Below are positions 8,305 to 15,894 of a stretch of 64,000 nucleotides of DNA, piece after piece (the stretch's first letter is position 1; each line of letters opens with the position of its first letter). Position numbers and translations under genes: made by a program. The notes under the pieces were generated by a model. It saw only the letters and a program-made list of their open reading frames with translations, searched no databases and had not been told where the DNA came from. The stretch is from Limiplasma sp031549415 (GTDB lineage Bacteria > Bacillota > Clostridia > Christensenellales > Aristaeellaceae). Location: contig JAVBPU010000007.1 of NCBI GenBank assembly GCA_031549415.1, positions 62,001 through 126,000 of the forward strand, read 5' to 3'.

Positions 8305-8631
8305 TTACTTTTCATTTGAATCCCAAGTGGACAGGTTATCCTGGATGGTGGAGAGGATCTCTTGCAAAGCGACCCTCTGTTTGGGATTCAGGCTTTGAGG
8401 AATGGGACCGATCACACTGTTTTTCAGGCTGCCGGACAGGAGATAATCAATGCTAACGCTCAGCACGTTGGCAATGGAGACCAGGGTCTCCAAACTGGCC
8501 TTGCGGGTACCCCGCTCCACATGGCCAATAAAAGAAGTGCTAACATTTACACGCTCTGCCAAACCTTCTTGGGTCCATCCCATTTGCTGTCGCTGTTTGC
8601 GCACGCGGCGCCCTAAATCTTCATAATCCAT
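8305..8631 (-). CDS. XRE-family HTH transcriptional regulator
   Basis: 108 residues. Residues 6-62 are a complete lambda-repressor-like HTH_3 domain: LGRRVRKQRQQMGWTQEGLAERVNVSTSFIGHVERG... with the recognition helix around STSFIGHVERGTR. The C-terminal 45 residues (QSLNPKQRVALQEILSTIQDNL) form a short helical tail likely used for dimer contacts; there is no ligand domain. It stands alone and converges on dapB. Target genes are unknown; self-regulation and control of the divergent zinc-ribbon gene 369 bp away are possible but nothing in the sequence proves it. Confidence 0.9.
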   Translation of the reverse strand: MDYEDLGRRVRKQRQQMGWTQEGLAERVNVSTSFIGHVERGTRKASLETLVSIANVLSVSIDYLLSGSLKNSVIGPIPQSLNPKQRVALQEILSTIQDNLSTWDSNEK

Positions 8632-8855
8632 GCTGTCATCCTTCTATTCTGGACAAATTATGCAAATGCTAGCTTCAAAAATATAGAAAATGAGCCATTT
8701 TGACAAGAGACCTGCGGCATTGAATCGTACAACAGGAATTGCAAGTGCCTGTGGGCGATGTGGAGTCGCATTCGGGAAAAAATGGAAATAAATGGAAAAA
8801 CGGGGGATATAAAAAATTCTTTCGCAAAATGCTATGCAAGGCGTGTGTTTCATGC
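8632..8855. other. Divergent intergenic region between XRE regulator and zinc-ribbon gene
   Basis: No gene is visible. On the minus strand a TTGTCA followed by TATATT about 15 bp later is a weak promoter candidate for the XRE gene, whose ribosome binding site AGAAGGATG precedes its ATG. The rest is AT-rich without clear repeats. Confidence 0.4.
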
Positions 8856-8861
8856 TATAAT
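8833..8861 (+). promoter_or_regulatory. Extended -10 promoter of the zinc-ribbon gene
   Basis: TGCTATAAT (8853-8861) is an extended -10 element with a perfect TATAAT. The -35 position (TATGCA, 8833-8838) is poor, which is usual for extended -10 promoters. Transcription would start near 8868 and give a leader of about 133 nt. Confidence 0.65.
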
Positions 8862-8890
8862 ACGTCCGTTGACCCAGCTAAGGTAGTTTC

Positions 8891-9000
8891 GGTTTAGGTT
8901 CCTCCCTCCTTCGTTCGTCATGTCCGAAAGCATGGAAACCAACGAACCAACACTGTAAGCGCTTGGGACACAGATCAATTCATTTGGAGGTAACCTAACC
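8891..9000 (+). promoter_or_regulatory. Structured 5' leader that can sequester the ribosome binding site
   Basis: GGTTTAGGTTCCTCC at 8891-8905 is complementary, apart from one single-base bulge on each side, to GGAGGTAACCTAACC at 8986-9000, which contains the Shine-Dalgarno and runs up to the ATG at 9001. The 80-nt loop has its own nested pairing: TTCGTT with AACGAA and CATG with CATG. This looks like a translational switch, for instance responsive to temperature, a ligand or a protein. No known riboswitch core was recognised. Confidence 0.55.
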
Positions 9001-9291
9001 ATGTTTGAAGACAAGACCCTCACCTGCCGTGATTGTGGCGCCGAGTTCGTGTTCTCCGGTTCTGAGCAGCAATTTTTTGCTGACAAGGGATTCCAGAACG
9101 AGCCCAGCCGCTGCCCCGCTTGCCGCAGCGCCCGCCGCAACAGCCAGAACCCCAGCCGTGGCGAAAGGCAGATGTACGAAGTGATTTGCGATGGCTGCGG
9201 CGCTACCACCCAGGTGCCCTTCCAGCCCCGCGGAGATCGCCCCGTGTACTGCCGTGATTGCTTCGAGCGCAATCGTCAGAGCCAGTACTAA
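9001..9291 (+). CDS. Small zinc-ribbon protein (probable zf-trcl type)
   Basis: 96 residues with four CxxC-type pairs: CRDC (residues 9-12), CPAC (about 38-41), CDGC (about 63-66) and CRDC (about 83-86), enough for two zinc ribbons. The first ribbon with the segment FVFSGSEQQFFADKGFQNEPSRCPACR matches the probable zinc-ribbon (zf-trcl) family found in many Firmicutes and other bacteria; the second (YEVICDGCGATTQVPFQP...RPVYCRDCF) resembles the CxxC_CxxC_SSSS/rubrerythrin-like ribbons. Basic stretches between them suggest nucleic-acid or protein binding. A near-ideal GGAGG precedes the ATG but can be masked by the leader. A strong terminator follows, so it is a single-gene unit. Confidence 0.85.
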   Translation: MFEDKTLTCRDCGAEFVFSGSEQQFFADKGFQNEPSRCPACRSARRNSQNPSRGERQMYEVICDGCGATTQVPFQPRGDRPVYCRDCFERNRQSQY

Positions 9292-9321
9292 GAGTATTGC
9301 CTCTTTCCCAAAAGAGGATAC

Positions 9322-9360
9322 AAAAAGGCCATGGTTTCAATTTGAAGCCATGGCCTTTTT
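9322..9360 (+). terminator. Rho-independent terminator of the zinc-ribbon gene
   Basis: AAAAGGCCATGGTTTCAA pairs with TTTGAAGCCATGGCCTTTT, a stem of about 17 bp with a tiny loop and a T-run formed by the stem end. Confidence 0.88.
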
Positions 9361-9378
9361 CATTGCCTTTTTTCATTT

Positions 9379-9406
9379 CGCGGAAGCGGCGACACCCGCT
9401 TCCGCG
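9379..9406. repeat. Perfect inverted repeat at the 3' side of the lipoprotein gene
   Basis: CGCGGAAGCGG and its complement enclose a GACAC-like loop. No U-run follows on either strand. It lies 33 bp beyond the lipoprotein stop, and probably protects or ends that transcript. Confidence 0.5.
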
Positions 9407-9439
9407 GGTTGATGGGAACGGCTTCCGCAAGTAACGTGC

Positions 9440-10327
9440 CTACTGGCGCTTAATGGTCTCGCGCATTTTGGTGAACACGGACAAATAGTCCTCTTTAAAG
9501 CCAAGCGGATATACGATTTCAATGGTGTACAGCTTGTTATCGATGCAGGTACAGTGAATCCGGCCCCCCACCTTCACTCCGTTGGCCATGGTGCCGCTGT
9601 AGTTGGCGTAAACGCCCTTGCTGCCCATCAGAAACCGGCTGGCGGTAAGGCTGGGGTCCCAGGCGTCAAAATTGGTGGAACCAATGGCCTTTAGACGGTC
9701 CTGCACCTCGGTTTTGAGGTTGCCTTCGGTGTAGTTGCTGTTCACCGGGGAAGCATAAATCTTCACAATGCCGGGCTGCTTGTCCTTGATTTGGCTGTCC
9801 GGCTCGGTGAGGATAAACTGCTCCGGCGTGCTTTCGTCCGGCACCCAGCCAGCGGGGCCTTCAAAGGCCAACCCCAAGGAAGTGACGTTATAGGGCACAT
9901 AGGCAAAAACCAGCTCTGTGCGGGGGGTGGGCGAAGGCATGTCCACAGGGTCCAACGGAATAGGAGAGCTGCCGGCGTAGGGGTAAGGGGTACCTTCCGG
10001 CTCGGACACGGTCATGTCTCCTTCGGACATCTCAAAATCCTCCGAGGGGGACTGGTCCATGGAGGGGTCGTAGGTGCCATCATCATAGGCTTCTTCACCC
10101 AACCCATCAAGGCCATCGCCTTCGACCAATTCATAGGGATTGTTTGAAAAAATGCTGTCCCCCTGGCCGGAGGCGTTGTTGGCCGCGGCGGGCGGATCGG
10201 TGGGGGCAGGGCCGATGAACTGGGTCACTTCCACAAAGGGAGGGGGTGCGTTTTGCTCCCCAGCACAACTGCTGAGGGTTGCCAGGACCAATAGCAGAAC
10301 AAGAATCGGTTTCCATTGACGTTTCAT
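9440..10327 (-). CDS. Predicted lipoprotein of unknown function
   Basis: 295 residues. The N-terminus KRQWKPILVLLLVLATLSSC is a lipoprotein signal with the lipidated cysteine at residue 21. Residues about 25-130 are low-complexity, rich in Pro, Ser, Asp and Glu, likely a flexible spacer from the membrane. Residues about 145-295 form a compact domain (VTSLGLAFEGPAGWVPDESTPEQFILTEP ... LYTIEIVYPLGFKEDYLSVFTKMRETIKRQ) that has the look of PsbP/DcrB-like folds used to bind small ligands or partners, but this is only a resemblance. CGGAGGAGAG precedes the ATG and a good promoter lies upstream. Confidence 0.8.
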   Translation of the reverse strand: MKRQWKPILVLLLVLATLSSCAGEQNAPPPFVEVTQFIGPAPTDPPAAANNASGQGDSIFSNNPYELVEGDGLDGLGEEAYDDGTYDPSMDQSPSEDFEMSEGDMTVSEPEGTPYPYAGSSPIPLDPVDMPSPTPRTELVFAYVPYNVTSLGLAFEGPAGWVPDESTPEQFILTEPDSQIKDKQPGIVKIYASPVNSNYTEGNLKTEVQDRLKAIGSTNFDAWDPSLTASRFLMGSKGVYANYSGTMANGVKVGGRIHCTCIDNKLYTIEIVYPLGFKEDYLSVFTKMRETIKRQ

Positions 10328-10427
10328 GCGCTCTCCTCCGGTCAGCAGCCTCTGCTGCCAGTGCCTCTGTTTGGAACAGTTCCTTCAAAAACGGTTGTCC
10401 TTCAAAATCCCATCATTTCGCAATGAT

Positions 10428-10457
10428 ATTGTAACATCCTTGGGAAGCTTCCGTCAA
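10428..10457 (-). promoter_or_regulatory. Promoter of the lipoprotein gene
   Basis: On the minus strand TTGACG (10452-10457) and TACAAT (10428-10433) are 18 bp apart, with a TG one base before the -10. The -35 overlaps the last codons of yhaM. The leader is about 95 nt. Confidence 0.7.
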
Positions 10458-11428
10458 CCTTCGGCTTTTGGGTCTGCTTCCAATAATGCCTCATAGCGGG
10501 GATGATAAAGCCGCCGGTCCAGAGACCAGATTTTTTCGGAAAAGACCCCGGGGTTTACCTTGCCCAAAGCGGTCTGCATCTCATTCATGCGGGCGTCCAG
10601 CAGGTCGAGCCAGTGGAGCAGCTCCGCCTCCGGAAACATGGGCTTGCGGGGGCTGCCAAAGGCCTCCTCCCCGTGGTGGCTGAGCATCATGTGTTGCAAT
10701 AAAAGCACAGGCTCGCCGGAAATGCCCGCCTGGTCCGCGATTTGGGCGATACGGGCCACCCCCAGGACCAGGTGCCCCAGCAGCAATCCGTTTTGCGTGT
10801 AGTCCTTCACCACCCCCAGGGAATCGCTGTCCAGCTCTTCAATTTTGCACAGATCATGCACAATCACCCCGGCAAAGACCAAGTCCTGATTGAGCCAGGG
10901 GTAGGCGGGCAAAATGGCCCGGGCCGCCGTCAGCATGCCGGTGGTATGGTGCAGCAGGCCGCTACGCTCCGCGTGGTGGATTTTTTGGGCGGCAGGGTAA
11001 TAGGCCAGCTTTTCCGTATAGTGCTGCAGCAGCGCCCGGGTCAGCTGAGCCAGGGGCTGGCTCTTCATCTCGCCAATGGCGGCTTCCAGCTGGGCCATCA
11101 TGTCCTCGGGCTTTTCCGGGGCGCTGGGGGTGAGGGCGGCCATGTCCACCTCATCGCCGGGTTCCAGGGCCCGCAGCTTTTCCACCCGCAATTGCAGGCG
11201 TCCGTTATATTCCAGGGTGCCGCCCCGTACCTTGATCACCGTGCCCACCGCCGGGGCGGGCACATTGCCATCCCACAGCTTTGCGCTGACTTCCCCAGTG
11301 CAGTCCGCCAGGGTCATGTCCAGGTATTTGCCGCCGTTGCCGCCGGTGCGCTGGTCGCTGGAGCGGACCAGCAAAAAGCCCTCAAAGCGGTTATCCTTGA
11401 CCAAATCACGAAGGTTCTGTTGTTCCAT
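10454..11428 (-). CDS. yhaM: 3'-5' exoribonuclease YhaM-like, OB fold plus HD domain
   Basis: 324 residues from the ATG at 11428, preceded by GGGAGAA; the longer ORF runs into dnaB. Residues 1-85 are an OB-type nucleic-acid binding fold (FLLVRSSDQRT...GKYLDMTLADCTGEVSAKLWD). Residues about 130-290 are an HD phosphohydrolase domain with HHTTGML (metal His), VIVHDLCKIEEL (HD pair) and HHGEEAFGSPRKP. This two-domain order is that of Bacillus YhaM/CBF1, which trims RNA and single-stranded DNA from 3' ends. It follows dnaB by 17 bp at the end of the DUF2232-rplI-dnaB run, so it is probably in the same operon. Confidence 0.9.
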   Translation of the reverse strand: MEQQNLRDLVKDNRFEGFLLVRSSDQRTGGNGGKYLDMTLADCTGEVSAKLWDGNVPAPAVGTVIKVRGGTLEYNGRLQLRVEKLRALEPGDEVDMAALTPSAPEKPEDMMAQLEAAIGEMKSQPLAQLTRALLQHYTEKLAYYPAAQKIHHAERSGLLHHTTGMLTAARAILPAYPWLNQDLVFAGVIVHDLCKIEELDSDSLGVVKDYTQNGLLLGHLVLGVARIAQIADQAGISGEPVLLLQHMMLSHHGEEAFGSPRKPMFPEAELLHWLDLLDARMNEMQTALGKVNPGVFSEKIWSLDRRLYHPRYEALLEADPKAEG

Positions 11429-11445
11429 GCACGTTCTCCCTATGT

Positions 11446-12819
11446 TTATTCCTCGGCATACAGGGGCACCCGGGTGCCTGGTAGGTTGGTATAGCGGGCA
11501 AATTCCGCTTGCCATTCCACGTTGACGGTGCCCACGGGGCCGTTTCTTTGTTTGGCAATGTTGATTTCGCCCTCGCTGTCATCGGGCTTGACGCCGCTTT
11601 CCGCGGTGGCGTAATAGCCCTCCCGGTGCAAAAACAGCACCACGTCGGCATCCTGCTCAATGCTGCCGGAATCCCGCAGGTCGCTGAGCATGGGCCGCTT
11701 GTCGGTACGGGCGGCGGGGGCGCGGGAAAGCTGGGCGCAGGTCAGCACCGGCACCCGCAGTTCCAAGGCGATGGCCTTGAGCTGGCGGCTGATTTCACTG
11801 ACCTCCAGCTGCCGGTTTTCCGTGCGCTTGTCGCTGCCCATCAGCCCCAGGTAGTCGATCACAATCAGGTCCAGTCCCCGCTCCATCATCAGGCGGCGGC
11901 AACGGCTGCGCAATTGAGAGGGGGTCAGGCCGGGGGTGTCGTCGATGAAGATGGGGCAGCCGCTGAGGGTGTTGAGCTGATCCCCCAGTTTGATCCACTC
12001 CTCATCGCTGAGCATGCCGGTGCGCACCCGCTGCATGTTGATGTTGGCGGCGGAGCACAAAATGCGCATGCCAATTTGCTCACTAGGCATTTCCATGCTG
12101 AAAATGGCCACCGTCTTTTTAGCCTTCACCGCCGCAAACTGGCTGATGCCCAGCGCGGCGGAGGTTTTGCCCATGGCGGGCCGCGCGCCGATAAAGATCA
12201 GCTCGCCCCCATGCAGGCCGGTGAGCATCCGGTCCAGGTCGTACAGGCCTGTGGGCACGCCGGAAAGGCGGCCCTTTAGGCGGCTCAGCTCCTCAATTTT
12301 GTCAAAGGTCACGCTGAGAACCGAGCTTAAAGGCTTTAAGCTGTCCGCCCCGGCCCGCTTCATTACAATGTCGAAGATGGCGCGCTCCGCCCCGTGCAAG
12401 ATCACAGGCAGCGGGTCCATCTGGCTGTAGCACTGCTCCGAAATCCGCTGGCAAGCGCCGATCAGCTTGCGCAAGGTGGCTTTTTCCAGCACGATGTCCA
12501 CATAGGTGCGGGTGTTGGCGGTGGTGGGCACAAAGCGGAAGGCCTGCAGCAGGTAGGCGGTGCCGCCGATGCCGTCCAGCGTGCCCCGGCGGGCCAGCTC
12601 GTTTCCCACGGTCATCACGTCAATGGGAGACCCCGCGATATGCAGGGTGCGCATGGCGTCAAAAATTTCCTTGTGTTCGGCGGAGTAAAAATCACCGGGG
12701 GCCAGGGTTTCAAAGGCCAGCGTTGCGGCGGAGGAGTCCTGCAACAGGGCGCCCAGCACCGAACGCTCCGCGTCAATGCTGCTGGGCGGCAGGGCGCGCA
12801 AAAGCTCCTGTCCTTCCAT
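11446..12819 (-). CDS. dnaB: Replicative DNA helicase
   Basis: 457 residues from the ATG at 12819, which follows GGAGGAGGGAGC. The hexameric helicase that unwinds DNA ahead of the fork. The N-terminal helical domain (residues about 8-110: PPSSIDAERSVLGALLQ...) binds primase; the linker helix and RecA-like ATPase follow with Walker A GARPAMGKTS, the Walker B VIDYLGLM and the R-finger/H4 region LSRAPAARTDKRPMLSDLRDSGSIEQDAD. The family-typical NVEWQAEFARY end is present. Its position after rplI is conserved in Firmicutes. Confidence 0.97.
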   Translation of the reverse strand: MEGQELLRALPPSSIDAERSVLGALLQDSSAATLAFETLAPGDFYSAEHKEIFDAMRTLHIAGSPIDVMTVGNELARRGTLDGIGGTAYLLQAFRFVPTTANTRTYVDIVLEKATLRKLIGACQRISEQCYSQMDPLPVILHGAERAIFDIVMKRAGADSLKPLSSVLSVTFDKIEELSRLKGRLSGVPTGLYDLDRMLTGLHGGELIFIGARPAMGKTSAALGISQFAAVKAKKTVAIFSMEMPSEQIGMRILCSAANINMQRVRTGMLSDEEWIKLGDQLNTLSGCPIFIDDTPGLTPSQLRSRCRRLMMERGLDLIVIDYLGLMGSDKRTENRQLEVSEISRQLKAIALELRVPVLTCAQLSRAPAARTDKRPMLSDLRDSGSIEQDADVVLFLHREGYYATAESGVKPDDSEGEINIAKQRNGPVGTVNVEWQAEFARYTNLPGTRVPLYAEE

Positions 12820-12854
12820 GGGCTCCCTCCTCCCTACAGACTGGGCTGGTTGTT

Positions 12855-13301
12855 TTATTTCACGGCTTCCACGCGCACGGTCATGGGGGTGGTGATGCCG
12901 CTGTACACCCATACGGAGATTTCCACATCCCCGGCGGTGCGGATGGGCTCGCACTCAATCTTCCGCTTATCCACCTCAATGCCGTGCTGCTCTTTGAGCG
13001 CGTCGGCAATCTCCTGGCTGGTGACGCTGCCATACAGGCGGCCTTTTTCGCCGCCCTTGGCTTTTAGCAGAATGACCTTTCCCCGCAGGGCGCTGGCCTT
13101 TTCCAAGGCGGCTTCCCGCCGCTCCTGCTCCTGCTTCTCTTCCAGGGCGCGCTTGCGCTCCACTTCCTTCACGGCGGCAGGGGTGGCCTCCATGGCCCAT
13201 TTCTTAGGGAACAGGAAATTGCGGGCATACCCGTCGGATACATTGATGATCTCGCTCTTTTTGCCGGAACCCTTTACGTCACAAAGAAGTATGACTTTCA
13301 T
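12855..13301 (-). CDS. rplI: Ribosomal protein bL9
   Basis: 148 residues, full length. The N-terminal RNA-binding domain has the family signature KVILLCDVKGSGKKSEIINVSDGYARNFLFPKKWA; a long central helix rich in Glu, Lys and Arg follows; and the C-terminal domain contains FGSVT-like LYGSVTSQEIADALKEQHGIEVDKRKIE. Start at 13301 overlaps the DUF2232 stop (ATGA). bL9 stabilises the L1 stalk region of the 50S subunit. Confidence 0.97.
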   Translation of the reverse strand: MKVILLCDVKGSGKKSEIINVSDGYARNFLFPKKWAMEATPAAVKEVERKRALEEKQEQERREAALEKASALRGKVILLKAKGGEKGRLYGSVTSQEIADALKEQHGIEVDKRKIECEPIRTAGDVEISVWVYSGITTPMTVRVEAVK

Positions 13302-14407
13302 TTGGATGAATCCTCCTCTTGATGGTATGGCGCTGCGGAACGCAGGCTGATGAATTGGTCCAGTACGCCTAGGAGCAACAACAGGGTGGGAAAAACCGCG
13401 CCGCAAAGAACGGCTAAAATTCCCGCCAATACCGCCCGCCTGGGGTGGTTACGGGTGACAAAGAACACCAGCACCGATGCGCCCAGCAGGCTAAAAACAG
13501 TGGAGACGGCCGCATACAAAAGCGTGCTCAGCAGGGCGGGAAAGGGGCCTTCCAGCAGGGAAAGGAGGAGAGAGACCAGCATCAAAAACAGGAGATGGCC
13601 CCGGTACTCCCTGGGAAAGCGCAGGGTACGAAAAAGGGGATAGGGCAGGATCTGCCGCCGGATCTCCTTGTCCCCGCTGCGGAACAGAATGGCGATGGGC
13701 TGGGCGTTGGTCCTTCCAAAGGCTTTGCTGGTTCTCAGGGCGGTGCACAGGCCCAGCACCAGGCTGGTCTGCATCAGAAAGGCCGGAGCCAGCCGCGTCA
13801 GCAGGTCTTGCAGCCGAAAGCGCAAGGCGTTGAGCAAATCCGCTTGCAACAGGGGGTTGAGCAGCGTCAACCCGCCCAGTTGGATGCCCATGGACTGCCG
13901 GAACTGCTCCGGCAAAGGCAGAAAGCCCGCCTGGACCAATTGAACCAGCAGGTTCCCGGAGGTGGGCAGCGTGGAGAGGGACGTGACGATGTGGCCCGCA
14001 AGGCCAGGCAAGGAGCCTTCCCCATATTTTGCCAGCATGCCGGACCACCAAAGGACCTGGCAAAAGAGCAGGATGCCGGAAAGGCCCATGGACATCATAG
14101 CAAAAGAAAGCTTCCGCCTGCGGGCCCAGTGGGTCCAAAGGAGGCCAAGATAGGGGCTGGGCAACAGCAGCAGACAGAGCCCGGAATCGCCGCCGGCAAG
14201 GAGCGCGCCGATGCCGGGAACCAGGGGCAACAGCAGGGCGGCCCACAGGCCCACCCTGGCCTGGGCGGGGCACGCCAGCAGCGGCATGCAAAGGGCCAGA
14301 GGCACGCATAGAGGAGGATACAGCAGCACACAGGCCAGCATGAACACCGCGGCGAGGGTGAACAGGCCGATTTGCGACCACGGGCTTCTGGCGGGCAAGG
14401 TGTGCAT
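13298..14407 (-). CDS. YybS-family (DUF2232) membrane protein
   Basis: 369 residues from the ATG at 14407, preceded by AAAGGAGT. About eight to nine hydrophobic segments with the family arrangement of Bacillus YybS, whose gene likewise lies just before rplI and dnaB. In Bacillus gdpP sits between yybS and rplI; here it is absent and the two genes overlap by four bases. Function in the family is not established; a membrane-transport-like fold is plausible. Confidence 0.85.
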   Translation of the reverse strand: MHTLPARSPWSQIGLFTLAAVFMLACVLLYPPLCVPLALCMPLLACPAQARVGLWAALLLPLVPGIGALLAGGDSGLCLLLLPSPYLGLLWTHWARRRKLSFAMMSMGLSGILLFCQVLWWSGMLAKYGEGSLPGLAGHIVTSLSTLPTSGNLLVQLVQAGFLPLPEQFRQSMGIQLGGLTLLNPLLQADLLNALRFRLQDLLTRLAPAFLMQTSLVLGLCTALRTSKAFGRTNAQPIAILFRSGDKEIRRQILPYPLFRTLRFPREYRGHLLFLMLVSLLLSLLEGPFPALLSTLLYAAVSTVFSLLGASVLVFFVTRNHPRRAVLAGILAVLCGAVFPTLLLLLGVLDQFISLRSAAPYHQEEDSSK

Positions 14408-14430
14408 GCAGACTCCTTTCGCGGATGGGA

Positions 14431-14450
14431 AATACACGAGATCGTGTATT
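14431..14450. promoter_or_regulatory. 20-bp palindromic operator candidate
   Basis: AATACACGAGATCGTGTATT consists of two perfect 9-bp arms around GA. On the minus strand it sits directly downstream of the -10 element, over the expected transcription start of DUF2232-rplI-dnaB, the position of a repressor site. No known regulator motif was recognised. Confidence 0.55.
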
Positions 14451-14454
14451 CTTA

Positions 14455-14483
14455 ATCATATAGGGTTTCAGGGTTTTTGTCAA
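14455..14483 (-). promoter_or_regulatory. Promoter of the DUF2232-rplI-dnaB-yhaM operon
   Basis: TTGACA (minus strand, 14478-14483) and TATGAT (14455-14460) are exactly 17 bp apart. The -35 is perfect and the -10 has one mismatch. Confidence 0.8.
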
Positions 14484-14569
14484 TGTGGGGATGGAACGCT
14501 GGCAGCAGGCAAGGGCCCAGAGGCCTTCTACGCAGAAAAAAATTTTTCAGCGGAAAAAGGGAAATGCCC

Positions 14570-14614
14570 TTGACAAGTCCTGCATATTATGCATAATATA
14601 TGAATAATCATACA
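14570..14614 (+). promoter_or_regulatory. arg operon promoter with two ArgR-like boxes
   Basis: TTGACA (14570-14575) is followed after 16 bp by CATAAT (14592-14597). Two ARG-box-like palindromes cover the -10 and start: TGCATATTATGCA (14581-14593) and TGAATAATCATACA (14601-14614), the latter matching TGAATAATTATTCA at 12 of 14 positions. Their centres are 20-21 bp apart, two helical turns, as for paired ArgR/AhrC sites. Repression by arginine is therefore likely. Confidence 0.7.
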
Positions 14615-14631
14615 ATGCGGAGGGAAGCAAC

Positions 14632-15861
14632 ATGGCAGCGAAGGCTAAGAAGGACATCAAAAAAGTTGTTTTGGCGTATTCCGGCGGGTTGGATACGTCC
14701 ATCATCATTCCATGGCTGAAAGAGAACTACAACGGCTGTGAGGTCATCGCCGTGTCCGGCGATGTGGGCCAGGGCGCCGAGTTGGAGGGGCTGGAGGAAA
14801 AGGCCTTAAAAACAGGGGCCAGCAAGCTGTATGTGGAGGATTTGAAGGAGAAGTTCATTACGGACTTCATCTACCCCACCATGCAGGCAGGGGCCGTGTA
14901 TGAAGGCGAATATTTGCTGGGGACCAGCTTTGCCCGGCCCATCATTGCGGAGCGCATGGTGGAAATCGCCAAAAAGGAAGGCGCGGACGCCATCGCCCAT
15001 GGCTGCACCGGCAAGGGCAATGACCAGGTGCGTTTTGAGCTGACCATCAAGGCCTTTGCGCCGGAGATGGCCATCATCGCGCCCTGGCGGGAGTGGGATA
15101 TTCAAAGCCGGGAGGAAGAGATCGACTACGCCGAGGCCCATCAAATCCCCCTGAAAATCAACAGGGAGACCAATTACAGCAAGGACAAAAACCTGTGGCA
15201 CCTCTCCCATGAAGGGCTGGATTTGGAAAACCCCGCCAATGAGCCCCAGTACGGCAAACCGGGCTTTTTGGAAATGTGCGTCAGCCCGGAGCAGGCCCCG
15301 GACCAGCCCACGTATTTGACCCTGTCCTTTGAAAAGGGCGTGCCCGTGGCGGTGGACGGGAAGAAGCTGCCCCCGGTGGAGCTGATGGATTACCTGAACC
15401 AGGTGGGCGGCAAAAACGGCATCGGCCTGTGCGATTTGGTGGAGAACCGGCTGGTGGGCATGAAGAGCCGTGGCGTGTACGAGACCCCCGGCGGCACCAT
15501 CCTCTACCAGGCCCACCAAAAGCTGGAACAGCTCTGCTTGGACCGGGACACCCAGCATTATAAGGCCCTGGTGGCCCAGCGCTACGCGGAGCTGGTGTAC
15601 TTCGGCCAGTGGTTCACCCCCCTGCGGGAAGCCTTGGACGCCTTTGTGAAGGAAACCCAGAAAACTGTCACCGGAGAGGTAAAGCTGAAGCTGTACAAGG
15701 GCAACCTGATCAGCGCCGGAACCACCTCCCCCTATTCCCTGTACAGCGAGGAAATTGCCACCTTTGGAGTGGGTGAAGCCTATAACCACCAGGACGCCGA
15801 GGGCTTCATCAACCTGTTTGGCCTGCCTGTGTCGGCCCGGGCCAAGCTGCTGGGCCAGTAA
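14632..15861 (+). CDS. argG: Argininosuccinate synthase
   Basis: Joins citrulline and aspartate using ATP, giving argininosuccinate. 409 residues. The P-loop-like pyrophosphatase motif is VVLAYSGGLDTSI (residues 12-24), and the conserved AHGCTGKGNDQVRFE lies around 121-135. The citrulline/aspartate loop (NRETNYSKDKNLWHLSHEG) is intact. CGGAGGGAAGC precedes the ATG. It heads an arg run but argH, the next enzyme, is not in the window. Confidence 0.97.
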   Translation: MAAKAKKDIKKVVLAYSGGLDTSIIIPWLKENYNGCEVIAVSGDVGQGAELEGLEEKALKTGASKLYVEDLKEKFITDFIYPTMQAGAVYEGEYLLGTSFARPIIAERMVEIAKKEGADAIAHGCTGKGNDQVRFELTIKAFAPEMAIIAPWREWDIQSREEEIDYAEAHQIPLKINRETNYSKDKNLWHLSHEGLDLENPANEPQYGKPGFLEMCVSPEQAPDQPTYLTLSFEKGVPVAVDGKKLPPVELMDYLNQVGGKNGIGLCDLVENRLVGMKSRGVYETPGGTILYQAHQKLEQLCLDRDTQHYKALVAQRYAELVYFGQWFTPLREALDAFVKETQKTVTGEVKLKLYKGNLISAGTTSPYSLYSEEIATFGVGEAYNHQDAEGFINLFGLPVSARAKLLGQ

Positions 15862-15894
15862 AAAAAGACTGCCGGGGAGGGAGAGGAGAAAGCC

